From assembly GCA_023417515.1 (NCBI GenBank), contig JAEZFL010000061.1, forward strand, positions 1-14,168: a DNA stretch of 14,168 nucleotides, read 5' to 3'. Source of the DNA: Pseudomonadota bacterium. GTDB taxonomy: Bacteria > Pseudomonadota > Alphaproteobacteria > Sphingomonadales > Sphingomonadaceae. Positions 1 through 6,550 of the stretch are shown piece by piece (the stretch's first letter is position 1; each line of letters begins with the position of its first letter). The position numbers and the translations under genes were made by a program. Under the pieces are notes generated by a model. It ran no database searches. It was not told the DNA's origin and saw nothing but the letters and a program-made list of their open reading frames with translations.

Positions 1-43
1 GCCGAAGAGGTTCCTGAGGCCGGCTGCCGCCGGCTGGTTCGTG

Positions 44-60
44 GCGAGCCTTCGGCTCGC
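44..60. repeat. Small perfect hairpin at the window edge
   Basis: A 7-bp perfect inverted repeat (GCGAGCC / GGCTCGC) with a 3-base loop lies in the gene-free first 103 bases. No T-run follows on either strand, so it is not a textbook terminator. I could assign no gene to bases 1-103; any upstream gene is cut off by the window edge. Confidence 0.4.
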
Positions 61-72
61 GCCCCCACCCAA

Positions 73-93
73 CCCTCCCCACAAGGGGGAGGG
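73..93. terminator. Possible hairpin terminator after the flavin oxidoreductase gene
   Basis: CCCTCCCC at 73-80 pairs with GGGGAGGG at 86-93 across a 5-base loop. It lies 11 bases beyond the leftward oxidoreductase stop codon. No T-run is present, so it may be a Rho-assisted end, a mere GC-rich repeat, or a barrier to reading from the left. Similar CCCTCCC/GGGAGGG hairpins occur at the other end of the window (14146-14159). Confidence 0.35.
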
Positions 94-103
94 CGCTTTG
101 GTC

Positions 104-1096
104 CTACACCTCCACAGGCGCAAACGCCTCGGCGAGCAGGCTGTACGACTTCAGCCGCGCGTCGTGGTCGAAGATCTGGCTGGTGACCATCAGCTCGTCG
201 GCGCCGGTGCGCGCGACGAAGTCCCCGACCTGCTCCCGCACGCGCTGCGGATTGCCGATCGCCGAGCAGGACAGGACGTTGTCGACCATCGCGCGCTCGG
301 CCGGCCCGAGCGTATCGAGATAGCCCGCGACCGGCGGCTTGAGCTTGCCCGGATTGCCGGTGCGCAGAGCGACGAAGGTCTGCTGCATCGAGGTGGCGAG
401 AAGCTCGGCCTCCTCATCGCTGTCCGCGGCGAAGACGTTGTAGCCGAGCATGACATAAGGCTCGGCGAGCTGCGCCGAAGGCTGGAAGGTCGAGCGATAG
501 ACCTGGATCGCCTGAATCATCGCGTCGGGCGCGAAGTGGGAGGCGAAGGCGTAGGGCAGGCCAAGCATCGCCGCGAGCTGCGCGCCGAACAGGCTGGAGC
601 CCAGGATCCAGATCGGCACGTCCAGACCTTCGCCGGGAATCGCGCGAACACGACGCGGCTCGGACGGCTGAAAATAGTCCATCAGCTCGACGACGTCGTT
701 GGGGAACTGGTTGGCGTCGGTGGCGAGGTTGCGGCGCAATGCCCGGGCGGCGGCCTGGTCGGTGCCGGGAGCGCGGCCCAGGCCGAGGTCGATCCGGCCG
801 GGATGGAGCGCGGCGAGAGTGCCGAATTGCTCGGCGACCTGGAGCGGCGACCAATTGGGAAGCATGATTCCGCCCGCGCCGATGCGGATCGTCGAGGTGC
901 CCTCGGCGACGTAAGCGAGGCACACTGCGGTCGCGGCGCTGGCGACTCCTGGCATCGAATGATGCTCCGCCATCCAGAAGCGCTTGTAGCCGAGCGTCTC
1001 GGCATGGACGGCGAGGTCGCGGGAGTTGCGGAGGGCCGTGCCGGCGTCGCTTCCTTCGACAACCGGCGCGAGATCGAGAACCGAGAAAGGTATCAT
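104..1096 (-). CDS. LLM-class (luciferase-like) flavin-dependent oxidoreductase
   Basis: This 330-residue protein belongs to the bacterial luciferase-like monooxygenase superfamily, most like the YhbW/MsnO8 type. Visible family signatures are FWMAEHHSMPG at residues 40-50 and, at 71-111, RIGAGGIMLPNWSPL, AEQFGTLAALHPGRIDLGLG and RAPG. Length is normal for a full TIM-barrel member. Members use FMNH2 or, in some lineages, F420; FMN is more likely here, but the substrate is unknown. No signal peptide or membrane helix is seen, so it should be cytoplasmic. The ATG lies 5 bp after the stop of the upstream polytopic membrane protein, which implies co-transcription and probably translational coupling. 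An AGGGG stretch sits only two bases before the ATG, too close for an ideal ribosome site. Why an oxidoreductase follows glycan genes is not clear from sequence. Confidence 0.88.
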   Translation of the reverse strand: MIPFSVLDLAPVVEGSDAGTALRNSRDLAVHAETLGYKRFWMAEHHSMPGVASAATAVCLAYVAEGTSTIRIGAGGIMLPNWSPLQVAEQFGTLAALHPGRIDLGLGRAPGTDQAAARALRRNLATDANQFPNDVVELMDYFQPSEPRRVRAIPGEGLDVPIWILGSSLFGAQLAAMLGLPYAFASHFAPDAMIQAIQVYRSTFQPSAQLAEPYVMLGYNVFAADSDEEAELLATSMQQTFVALRTGNPGKLKPPVAGYLDTLGPAERAMVDNVLSCSAIGNPQRVREQVGDFVARTGADELMVTSQIFDHDARLKSYSLLAEAFAPVEV

Positions 1097-1101
1097 TGCC
1101 C

Positions 1102-2808
1102 CTATATGGGGCCGCCGCTCCCGCTTGCGAGGCAGCGCGCGTCGAGCAGCACCAACTCGCCGCTATGCAGGGTGCAAACCGCGGCGCGCTGCTGGAGCAC
1201 GGACGGCCCGCGGGCGAGCATGGCGCGGGCCTGGCCAAATGCTTCGGGGACGACGGTTGCCCAGCGCTCGGGCAGCGCCCCCTTCTCGACGAGGGCTCGG
1301 TCGACGACGATCACGTCGACGCTGTAGCGGGCGGCGTACTCGGAAAGCGCGGCCGGATCGGGGCTCGACACGGCGGCGAGGCTCGCTTCCAGGCGCTGCT
1401 CGAGCGGCCCGAAATAGCCCTTATGATAAGGGATCGAATGCTCGATCGTGGCCAGCGTGTCCTCGCCGGTCAGCGCTGGCACGAAGTCCAGCTCGTCGCT
1501 GACTCCGCCGACGACCGTCCCTTCAGGGAAAGCGCCGATGCGCTTGAGCGCTTCAGGGTCGGTCGGCCGGTCGAAGCCCGGCAGGGGCGTCGCGAAGGAG
1601 GCGAGCAGGAACAGGCCGGTGAGGCTTCCGACGATGGCCAGGCCCTTGCGCCGGCCTTCCGCCGCCCAGCGGTCGAGAAGCAGGCCGATCATCTGGCCGA
1701 TGGCGAGGAATTCCAGGATCGAGAGCGTGCGCTGGGTGAAGCGGCTCGGCAGGTGAAGGTTGAACGCAACCGCGAGCGCGACGAGGAACCAGGCGACGCC
1801 GGCGACGATCGCCCAGACATAGACGAGGTCGCCGGGCTCCTCGTCCGGCTGGTAGCGGGTGCGCCGCACCGCGCCCCAGGCGAGCAGCAGCATCGGCAGC
1901 AGCAGCAGGATGTTGGGGACGACCGCCCAGCGCGTCGACCAGCACGGCACGATCTCGGGGAGGACGCCCATCCGCGCCGAACAGAGATAGTCGATCTCGC
2001 CGTCGAGGCCGACAATGGTGCTTCGGCCCTCGGGCGTTCCGAGGTTCGGCATGGCGAGCGCTTCCTCGACCGTGAGCGACGGCTCCCAGCGATCGCTGGA
2101 GTCGGCGAGCGGAAGCGCGGCCAGAAGCACCGCGGCGGCTGCGAAACCGCCGAGCAGCCAGGACCGCAGACCGAAATCGATCCGGAACGGCCGCCAGCCG
2201 ATCCGCGACAGGCCGATCATGGTGACTCCGACGATCGCCGTGCTCGGGTAGAGCAATCCGAGCAGGAACAGGGAACCGATCATCGTCCAGGCCCGGTTGC
2301 GCAGAAGCCCGTCGAGGAAGACGAGGAAGAGCGGAGCCGAGAAAGCGCGCGGAGTCGCGCTGTAGATCGAATCCTCGTGGATCACGAAGCCGATCACGAA
2401 GGCGGCGGCGACGAAGGCGGCGAGCGGGCGCTTCGTCATCAGCATCGCGACGCGCCACGCCATCCAGGCGGAGAGGGCGAGAAGGGCGAGCGGCAGGAGG
2501 CGCGCGAAGACAGTCGGGGTGAGCCCAATCGCCTCGGCGGTGGCGTAGATGGCGCGGTAGAAAGGTGGGCAGACCGATTGCCAGTAATCGGCGATGAGGT
2601 CGCCCTGCATCGCCGCTTCGTCGCCCAGCCGGCTCATCCAGGCGAGGAATTGCCGCGCATCGTCCTGGATGGTGAAGGGCGCGTAGGTGAGCGTGCCCGG
2701 CTCGAAGAAGGCGAGATAGGTGTAGATGAGCGCGGTCACCGCGGTGAGGCCGTAGAGCAGGCCGCGCCACGAACGTTCGCTGGAAAGACCGAACATCATT
2801 CCCGCCAC
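1102..2808 (-). CDS. Polytopic membrane protein, putative GT-C-fold glycosyltransferase
   Basis: A 568-residue integral membrane protein with roughly ten hydrophobic segments, spread over residues 15-35, 103-124, 128-144, 156-168, 174-199, 217-235, 297-312, 328-349, 364-378 and 388-405, followed by a soluble C-terminal part of about 160 residues. After the first helix comes TIQDDARQFLAWM (46-58), an acidic pair placed as in GT-C enzymes, which use polyprenyl-phosphate sugars outside the membrane. LPSRFTQRTL near 353-362 is a second conserved-looking stretch. The frame opens with GTG at 2808; ATGs at residues 4 and 5 (2799, 2796) are equally plausible starts. It follows the flippase-like gene after a 103-bp gap that carries a palindromic repeat. 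GT-C assignment is inference from topology, motif and neighbours; it could be an uncharacterised membrane family. Confidence 0.75.
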   Translation of the reverse strand: MAGMMFGLSSERSWRGLLYGLTAVTALIYTYLAFFEPGTLTYAPFTIQDDARQFLAWMSRLGDEAAMQGDLIADYWQSVCPPFYRAIYATAEAIGLTPTVFARLLPLALLALSAWMAWRVAMLMTKRPLAAFVAAAFVIGFVIHEDSIYSATPRAFSAPLFLVFLDGLLRNRAWTMIGSLFLLGLLYPSTAIVGVTMIGLSRIGWRPFRIDFGLRSWLLGGFAAAAVLLAALPLADSSDRWEPSLTVEEALAMPNLGTPEGRSTIVGLDGEIDYLCSARMGVLPEIVPCWSTRWAVVPNILLLLPMLLLAWGAVRRTRYQPDEEPGDLVYVWAIVAGVAWFLVALAVAFNLHLPSRFTQRTLSILEFLAIGQMIGLLLDRWAAEGRRKGLAIVGSLTGLFLLASFATPLPGFDRPTDPEALKRIGAFPEGTVVGGVSDELDFVPALTGEDTLATIEHSIPYHKGYFGPLEQRLEASLAAVSSPDPAALSEYAARYSVDVIVVDRALVEKGALPERWATVVPEAFGQARAMLARGPSVLQQRAAVCTLHSGELVLLDARCLASGSGGPI

Positions 2809-2816
2809 CGCTCGCC

Positions 2817-2887
2817 CTGAGCTTGTCGAAGGGCAGCCCTTTCCATTTCGCTGTCCAAAAAAAAGGTCAGGGCTTCGACAGGCTCAG
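2817..2887. repeat. Intergenic palindromic (REP-like) element A
   Basis: The arm CTGAGCTTGTCGAAG (2817-2831) is matched in reverse complement by CTTCGACAGGCTCAG (2873-2887), with 14 of 15 pairs Watson-Crick and the other a potential G-U pair in RNA on one strand. The arms flank about 40 bases that include an A-run. The TTCGACAAGCTCAG core is a very common dispersed repeat in sphingomonad genomes (from general knowledge). It fills the gap between two leftward membrane-protein genes. Confidence 0.8.
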
Positions 2888-2911
2888 CCTGATCGGTTTG
2901 TGGGGTAAGGA

Positions 2912-3853
2912 TCATTCTGCTTTTTCCCCGGCCGGTTTGCGGTCGAGATAGTCGCCCATGAAGGGGAGGCCGGCGAGGGCTGGGAGGAGGTAGCGCAGGG
3001 TGGCGAGGACTCCGAGCACCGCCGCCTGTCCCGGCGACAGGAACTCGCGGTAGAGGAACAGGATCGCGGCGTCGCGGGTGCCGATGCCGGCCATGGTGAA
3101 GGGCAGCAGGCCGGCGAGGATCGCGAGCGTCGCGAAGGCCATGTTGTCGAGGAACGCCACCGGCGCCAGCGCCTGTGCGAACAGCCAGAATTGGGCGAGG
3201 TGGCCGCCCCAGATGGCGAGCGACACCGCGACCACCTTGAGCGCTCGCACCGGCTCGGCCCACAGCCATTGCGTCCCTGCTTGCCATTCGTCGGCGAACC
3301 CGCTGATCCAGGCCCCCGTCTTGCCCGGCGCCCAGCGGCCGATCAGCGCGATCGTGCGGGCCGCGAGCGCCCCCGGCGAGAGCAGGACGACCAGAATCGC
3401 GAGCAAAGCGGCGACGCCGAGGGCTGCGAGCAGATAGAGAGGCTCGCCGAAGCCGACCCACAGCAGCGCCAATACGCCCCAGAAGAGCAAGGCGGCCATG
3501 TCGAGCGAGCGCTCCATGACCACCAGAGCGACGGCGAGCTTCGTCCCGAATCCGTGGCGACCGGTCAGCACCACCCCCTTGGCGACGTCGCCCATCTTGG
3601 ACGGCAGGACGAGGTTGAGCGTGGAGGCGCCGAGGATGAGCCGGGTCGCCGCGCCAAGGCCGATCGGCGAGCGCGACAGCATGCGCAGGCGCTGTGCCGT
3701 CACCATCGTCAGCGGAATCACGGTCGCAAGGCCAGCCGCGAGCCACCAGGGATTGGCCGCGGCAGTGGCGGCGAGGATCGCGTCGACATCGACCTGCCAC
3801 CAGATGATCGCGAGCAGGGCGAGGCTGACCAGCAGCCCGATCGCTTTCTTCAT
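2912..3853 (-). CDS. Lysylphosphatidylglycerol-synthase-TM / flippase-like family membrane protein
   Basis: A 313-residue polytopic protein (start MKKAIGLLVS) of the UPF0104/AglD-like membrane family. Family marks are NLVLPSKMGDVAKGVVL at residues 80-96 and LLPFTMAGIGTRDAAILFLY at 249-268. It has about seven to eight membrane segments and a short charged C-terminus (DRKPAGEKAE). Some members are proposed lipid-carrier or phospholipid translocases, others are membrane domains of synthases; this one has no synthase domain. I chose the ATG at 3853 because a GAGGGG Shine-Dalgarno sits six bases upstream and hydrophobic sequence begins at once. The frame stays open to 3991, but those extra 46 residues are translation of repeat element B. 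It lies between the DPM1-like transferase and the GT-C-like protein, which suggests a role in handling lipid-linked sugar. Confidence 0.85.
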   Translation of the reverse strand: MKKAIGLLVSLALLAIIWWQVDVDAILAATAAANPWWLAAGLATVIPLTMVTAQRLRMLSRSPIGLGAATRLILGASTLNLVLPSKMGDVAKGVVLTGRHGFGTKLAVALVVMERSLDMAALLFWGVLALLWVGFGEPLYLLAALGVAALLAILVVLLSPGALAARTIALIGRWAPGKTGAWISGFADEWQAGTQWLWAEPVRALKVVAVSLAIWGGHLAQFWLFAQALAPVAFLDNMAFATLAILAGLLPFTMAGIGTRDAAILFLYREFLSPGQAAVLGVLATLRYLLPALAGLPFMGDYLDRKPAGEKAE

Positions 3854-3871
3854 TCTTGCCCCTCGCTCACC

Positions 3872-3957
3872 TCGAGCGAAGTCGAGAGGGATGTTCGAGC
3901 GAAGCCGAGCACAGAAAGCCTCGGCTCCGCTCGGCAAGATGTCTCGACTTCGCTCGA
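3872..3957. repeat. Nested intergenic palindrome (REP-like) element B
   Basis: Outer arms TCGAGCGAAGTCGAGA (3872-3887) and TCTCGACTTCGCTCGA (3942-3957) are a perfect 16-bp inverted repeat. Inside are second arms CGAGCGAAGCCGAG (3896-3909) and CTCGGCTCCGCTCG (3920-3933) with one mismatch. All four arms are variants of one unit, so the element reads as two nested inverted pairs able to form a long stem. It lies between the stop of the glycosyltransferase and the start of the flippase-like gene. It keeps an open frame, which produces a false N-terminal extension on that gene. Confidence 0.85.
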
Positions 3958-3974
3958 CATGAGCGGCCGTCTCC

Positions 3975-5003
3975 TCAGCGTGGCGGGGCACCCATGATTC
4001 GGCCGGGCGGCGCGACGTCGCCCTGTCCGGCGCCGCGCTCGCGCAGCAGACGCGCCGCGGTGTCGCGCGCGGCGCGATCCTGGCGCTGCATATATTGGAT
4101 GTCCTGGAGCAGCCGTCGGTTGATCGCGAACAGCTCTCCCAAGAGCCCGGCGACCCAGAACAGCAACGCGGTGATGAGCAGCACCGCCGCCGCGACGAGG
4201 CTCGGCACGTGCGCCCGGTCGGTGCCGCCGAAATAGAGGATCAGCCAGCGCAGCATCAGCGCGGCGCCGAAGATCGCCAAAGGCAGGCCCAGCAGGAAGA
4301 AGGTCTTGCCGGGCTTGTAGACGAAGAAGGCCTTGAGGATCGACGAGATCGACCGGCGGACATAGTCGCGGATCGACTTGACCAGCCGCGACGGCCGGGT
4401 CTCGCCGTTCACCCGGATCGGCACCGACACGATGCGGAAGTCCGACAGGCCGGCCTGGATGATCGATTCCAGAGTGTAGGTGTAGCTGTCGAAGACGTTG
4501 ATCCTGAGAGCCACGTCGCGGTGGAGGGCGCGAAAGCCGCTCGGGGCGTCGGCGACGTCGGTTCGCGACACGATCTGGACGACGCGGCTTCCGAGCCGCT
4601 GGAGGAAGCGCTTGGTGCGGCTGAAATGCTCGATGTCGGGGATCGGGCGGGCGCCGATCACATATTGCGCCTCGCGGTCGAGGATCGGCTGGATCAGCTT
4701 GGGGATGTCGTCGGCATTATACTGGTTGTCGGCGTCGGTGTTGACGATGATGTCCGCACCTTCCGCGAGCGCTCGGTGAAGTCCGGCCATGAATCCGTGG
4801 GCGAGACCCATGTTGACCGGCAGGTCGACGATATGGTCGACCCCGTGCGCCTTCGCGACCTCGACGGTGCGGTCCTTGCTGCCATCATTGACGATCAGCC
4901 ATTCGACGACATCGACGCCGGGAACTTCGCGCGGAAGGCAGGCGAGCGCCTCGGGGAGCGACTCCTCCTCGTTGTAGCACGGAATCTGGATGATGAGCTT
5001 CAC
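3975..5003 (-). CDS. DPM1-like family 2 glycosyltransferase with C-terminal membrane anchor
   Basis: This 342-residue GT-A enzyme probably transfers a sugar from a nucleotide donor to polyprenyl phosphate at the cytoplasmic membrane face. It shows the GT2 start IPCYNEEESLPEAL (residues 7-20), VNDGSKDRT (38-46), the metal-binding DAD within VNTDADNQY (87-95) and GARPIPDIEHFSRTKR (117-132). The ADAPSGFRALHRD segment (151-163) is the usual DPM1/DPG-synthase acceptor-side region. Two membrane helices follow at about 233-258 and 266-294, then a charged tail with coiled-coil character. I start at the GTG at 5003 because related proteins begin KLIIQIPCYNEE; no clear Shine-Dalgarno is seen. The frame runs open to an ATG at 5210, but the added residues (such as MPDLIRHP and WTPGQAQGDE) are translated repeat C1. 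It is divergent from the FrhB-family gene. Confidence 0.88.
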   Translation of the reverse strand: MKLIIQIPCYNEEESLPEALACLPREVPGVDVVEWLIVNDGSKDRTVEVAKAHGVDHIVDLPVNMGLAHGFMAGLHRALAEGADIIVNTDADNQYNADDIPKLIQPILDREAQYVIGARPIPDIEHFSRTKRFLQRLGSRVVQIVSRTDVADAPSGFRALHRDVALRINVFDSYTYTLESIIQAGLSDFRIVSVPIRVNGETRPSRLVKSIRDYVRRSISSILKAFFVYKPGKTFFLLGLPLAIFGAALMLRWLILYFGGTDRAHVPSLVAAAVLLITALLFWVAGLLGELFAINRRLLQDIQYMQRQDRAARDTAARLLRERGAGQGDVAPPGRIMGAPPR

Positions 5004-5078
5004 GAGGAATTGATCGCTTGCGAGGTTGAGAATGGAGCGCGAGCTATCGCCCGGCCCGCGCCCCTGTCCAATCAAAAA

Positions 5079-5098
5079 GTGACGAACGCGTTCGTCAC
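5079..5098. promoter_or_regulatory. Perfect 20-bp palindrome in the divergent intergenic region
   Basis: GTGACGAACGCGTTCGTCAC reads identically on both strands. It lies between two divergent genes (starts at 5003 and 5192), where an operator would be expected. Its right half, CGTTCGTCAC, is also the outer edge of repeat C1 and of repeat C2 (9472-9481), so it could instead be two repeat ends meeting head to head. Both readings are open. Confidence 0.55.
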
Positions 5099-5178
5099 CC
5101 TGGGCTTGACCCGGGGTCCACCTTCCTCTCTCCACGCGCGGGGAAGAAGGTGGATGCCGGATCAAGTCCGGCATGACG
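5093..5178. repeat. Intergenic palindromic element, family C, copy 1
   Basis: Arms 5093-5125 and 5146-5178 are imperfect inverted repeats, 26 of 33 positions matching. Each arm has its own small hairpin, for example CCGGA-TCAAG-TCCGG at 5158-5172. The outline (CGTCACCCTG... GGTCCA ... TGGATGC ... CATGACG) is shared with copy 2 at 9472-9559. Its right edge touches the ribosome site of the FrhB-family gene. Confidence 0.85.
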
Positions 5179-5191
5179 GTGAGGTCTTCGG

Positions 5192-6550
5192 TTGAATTTA
5201 GAATTTTCAAATGTCGCCGAGCGGCTTGAGCGCAAGGTCGTTCGGCCGGGCATCTGCGTGGGCTGCGGCGCCTGTGTCGCGCTGGACCGCAGCGGCGGCT
5301 CGCGCATGGAACGCACGCCGCGCGGACCGCAGCCGGTCTATGCGCCGGGCGCCGACCTTCCGGAGCTTGCCTGGGAGGCGTGCCCGGGCAAGGGCGTCGA
5401 CTATCCGAAGCTCTACCTGGACCATTATGGCCGGCTGCCGGACAGCTGGCTGGTCGGCAACATCGTCGCGACGCGCACCGGTTATGCCGGCGATCCGGCG
5501 ATCCGCGCAGTCGGCGCGTCGGGCGGGGTCACCACCGCGGTGCTCATTCACCTGCTCGAGAGCGGGCGGATCGACGGCGCGATCGTGGTGCGCCAGGGCG
5601 TGCCGGAGCCGCTGGATGCGAGCGCGGTGATCGCCACCAGCCGCGACGAAATCATCGCCGCGGCGCAGTCGGTCTATATCCCGGTGTCGGTGCTCGACAT
5701 CCTGCCGCGGCTGGAGCCCGGCAAGCGCTATGCGGTGACGCTCGTGCCGGAGCAGGCTGCGGCGCTTCGGCGGCTTCAGGCCTCCGGCAATGCTCAGGCC
5801 CAGCAGATCGAGTTTGTGCTCGGTCCCTACACTGGAACCGCGCTCTATCCGGCCGCGATCGACAATTTCCTGCGCTCGCACGGGGTCAGAAAGGACGATC
5901 CGGTCACCAGCCTCGAATGGCGCGCCGGCGAATGGCCGGGCTATCTCGAGATCCGCACCAAGAGCGGCAAGGTGCTCCGATCGAAGAAGGTCTATTACAA
6001 CTTCCTCATCCCCTTCTTCGTCACCCGCGCAAGCCTGCAGAGCATGGATTTCGCCAACGAGTTTTGCGACCTGTCGGTCGGCGACGCCTGGTCGCCGAAG
6101 TTCGAGGCGGAAGGCGGCGGCCATTCGGTGGTGGTCACCCGAAGCGCGAAGATGGAGGCGGTGATCGCTGAGATGGTGGCGGCCGGCCAGCTCGCTCTGG
6201 AGCCTGAGGACAACCTCAAGGCGACCGAGATGCACGGCCACATGATCGACTTCAAGAAGCGCGGCGGCCACATCCGCAACAGCTGGCGCCGCCGCTGGGG
6301 CCGCGCGGCGCCGGATTACGGCATGCGTCCGGCCCATGTGCCGGTGTCGCGCAAGGCGGTGGAATTCGCCATTTCCGGCCTGTTCGTCGTCGGCGGCACC
6401 GGTCTCGCGCGCGGCGTGCTCCGGATGATCCCGGAGAAGGTGATCGGGCCGGTGTTCAACAAGATGCGGTTGTCGTGGAAGAATTTGAGCAAGCCGACCA
6501 AGCGCAAGGGCCTGGCCGACTTCAAGATGATCGTCGACGAGCGCGAGTGA
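5192..6550 (+). CDS. FrhB/FdhB-family (coenzyme F420 hydrogenase beta-like) iron-sulfur protein, cysteine-poor variant
   Basis: A 452-residue soluble protein of the FrhB/FdhB family, whose polysaccharide-locus members are probable flavin/iron-sulfur oxidoreductases. ICVGCGAC (21-28) plus ACPGKG (63-68) supplies C22, C25, C28 and C64 for one [4Fe-4S] cluster. The central GASGGVTTAVLIHLLESG (108-125) and the C-terminal DLSVGDAW (293-300) are family marks. Family cysteines expected in three later places appear lost: a PCH/PCQ-type site reads VPEQAAALRRL (185-195), the following LFC-type site reads VLGPYTG, and the SCxxCxD-type site reads ASLQSMD (280-286). Start is a TTG with GTGAGG seven bases upstream, just outside repeat C1; a later in-frame ATG would remove the cluster. 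Its stop overlaps the next gene's GTG (GTGA). The physiological reaction is unknown. Confidence 0.82.
   Translation: MNLEFSNVAERLERKVVRPGICVGCGACVALDRSGGSRMERTPRGPQPVYAPGADLPELAWEACPGKGVDYPKLYLDHYGRLPDSWLVGNIVATRTGYAGDPAIRAVGASGGVTTAVLIHLLESGRIDGAIVVRQGVPEPLDASAVIATSRDEIIAAAQSVYIPVSVLDILPRLEPGKRYAVTLVPEQAAALRRLQASGNAQAQQIEFVLGPYTGTALYPAAIDNFLRSHGVRKDDPVTSLEWRAGEWPGYLEIRTKSGKVLRSKKVYYNFLIPFFVTRASLQSMDFANEFCDLSVGDAWSPKFEAEGGGHSVVVTRSAKMEAVIAEMVAAGQLALEPEDNLKATEMHGHMIDFKKRGGHIRNSWRRRWGRAAPDYGMRPAHVPVSRKAVEFAISGLFVVGGTGLARGVLRMIPEKVIGPVFNKMRLSWKNLSKPTKRKGLADFKMIVDERE

Noticed and set aside
1096..2820. Long plus-strand open frame opposite the GT-C-like membrane protein
   Set aside because: Low-complexity Glu/Arg/Gln-rich translation with no domain; the minus strand gives a coherent polytopic protein.
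3854..3991. 46-residue N-terminal extension of the flippase-like protein
   Set aside because: It is translated repeat element B and overlaps the end of the GT2 gene; a better start with GAGGGG lies at 3853.
5004..5210. N-terminal extension of the GT2 enzyme to the ATG at 5210
   Set aside because: The added residues (MPDLIRHP, WTPGQAQGDE) are a translation of repeat C1 and the palindrome; family members begin at KLIIQIPCYNEE.
104..6550. A coenzyme F420 system, suggested by a luciferase-like enzyme and an FrhB-like protein
   Set aside because: No F420 biosynthesis gene is in the window, both families have non-F420 members, and the host group is not generally known for F420.
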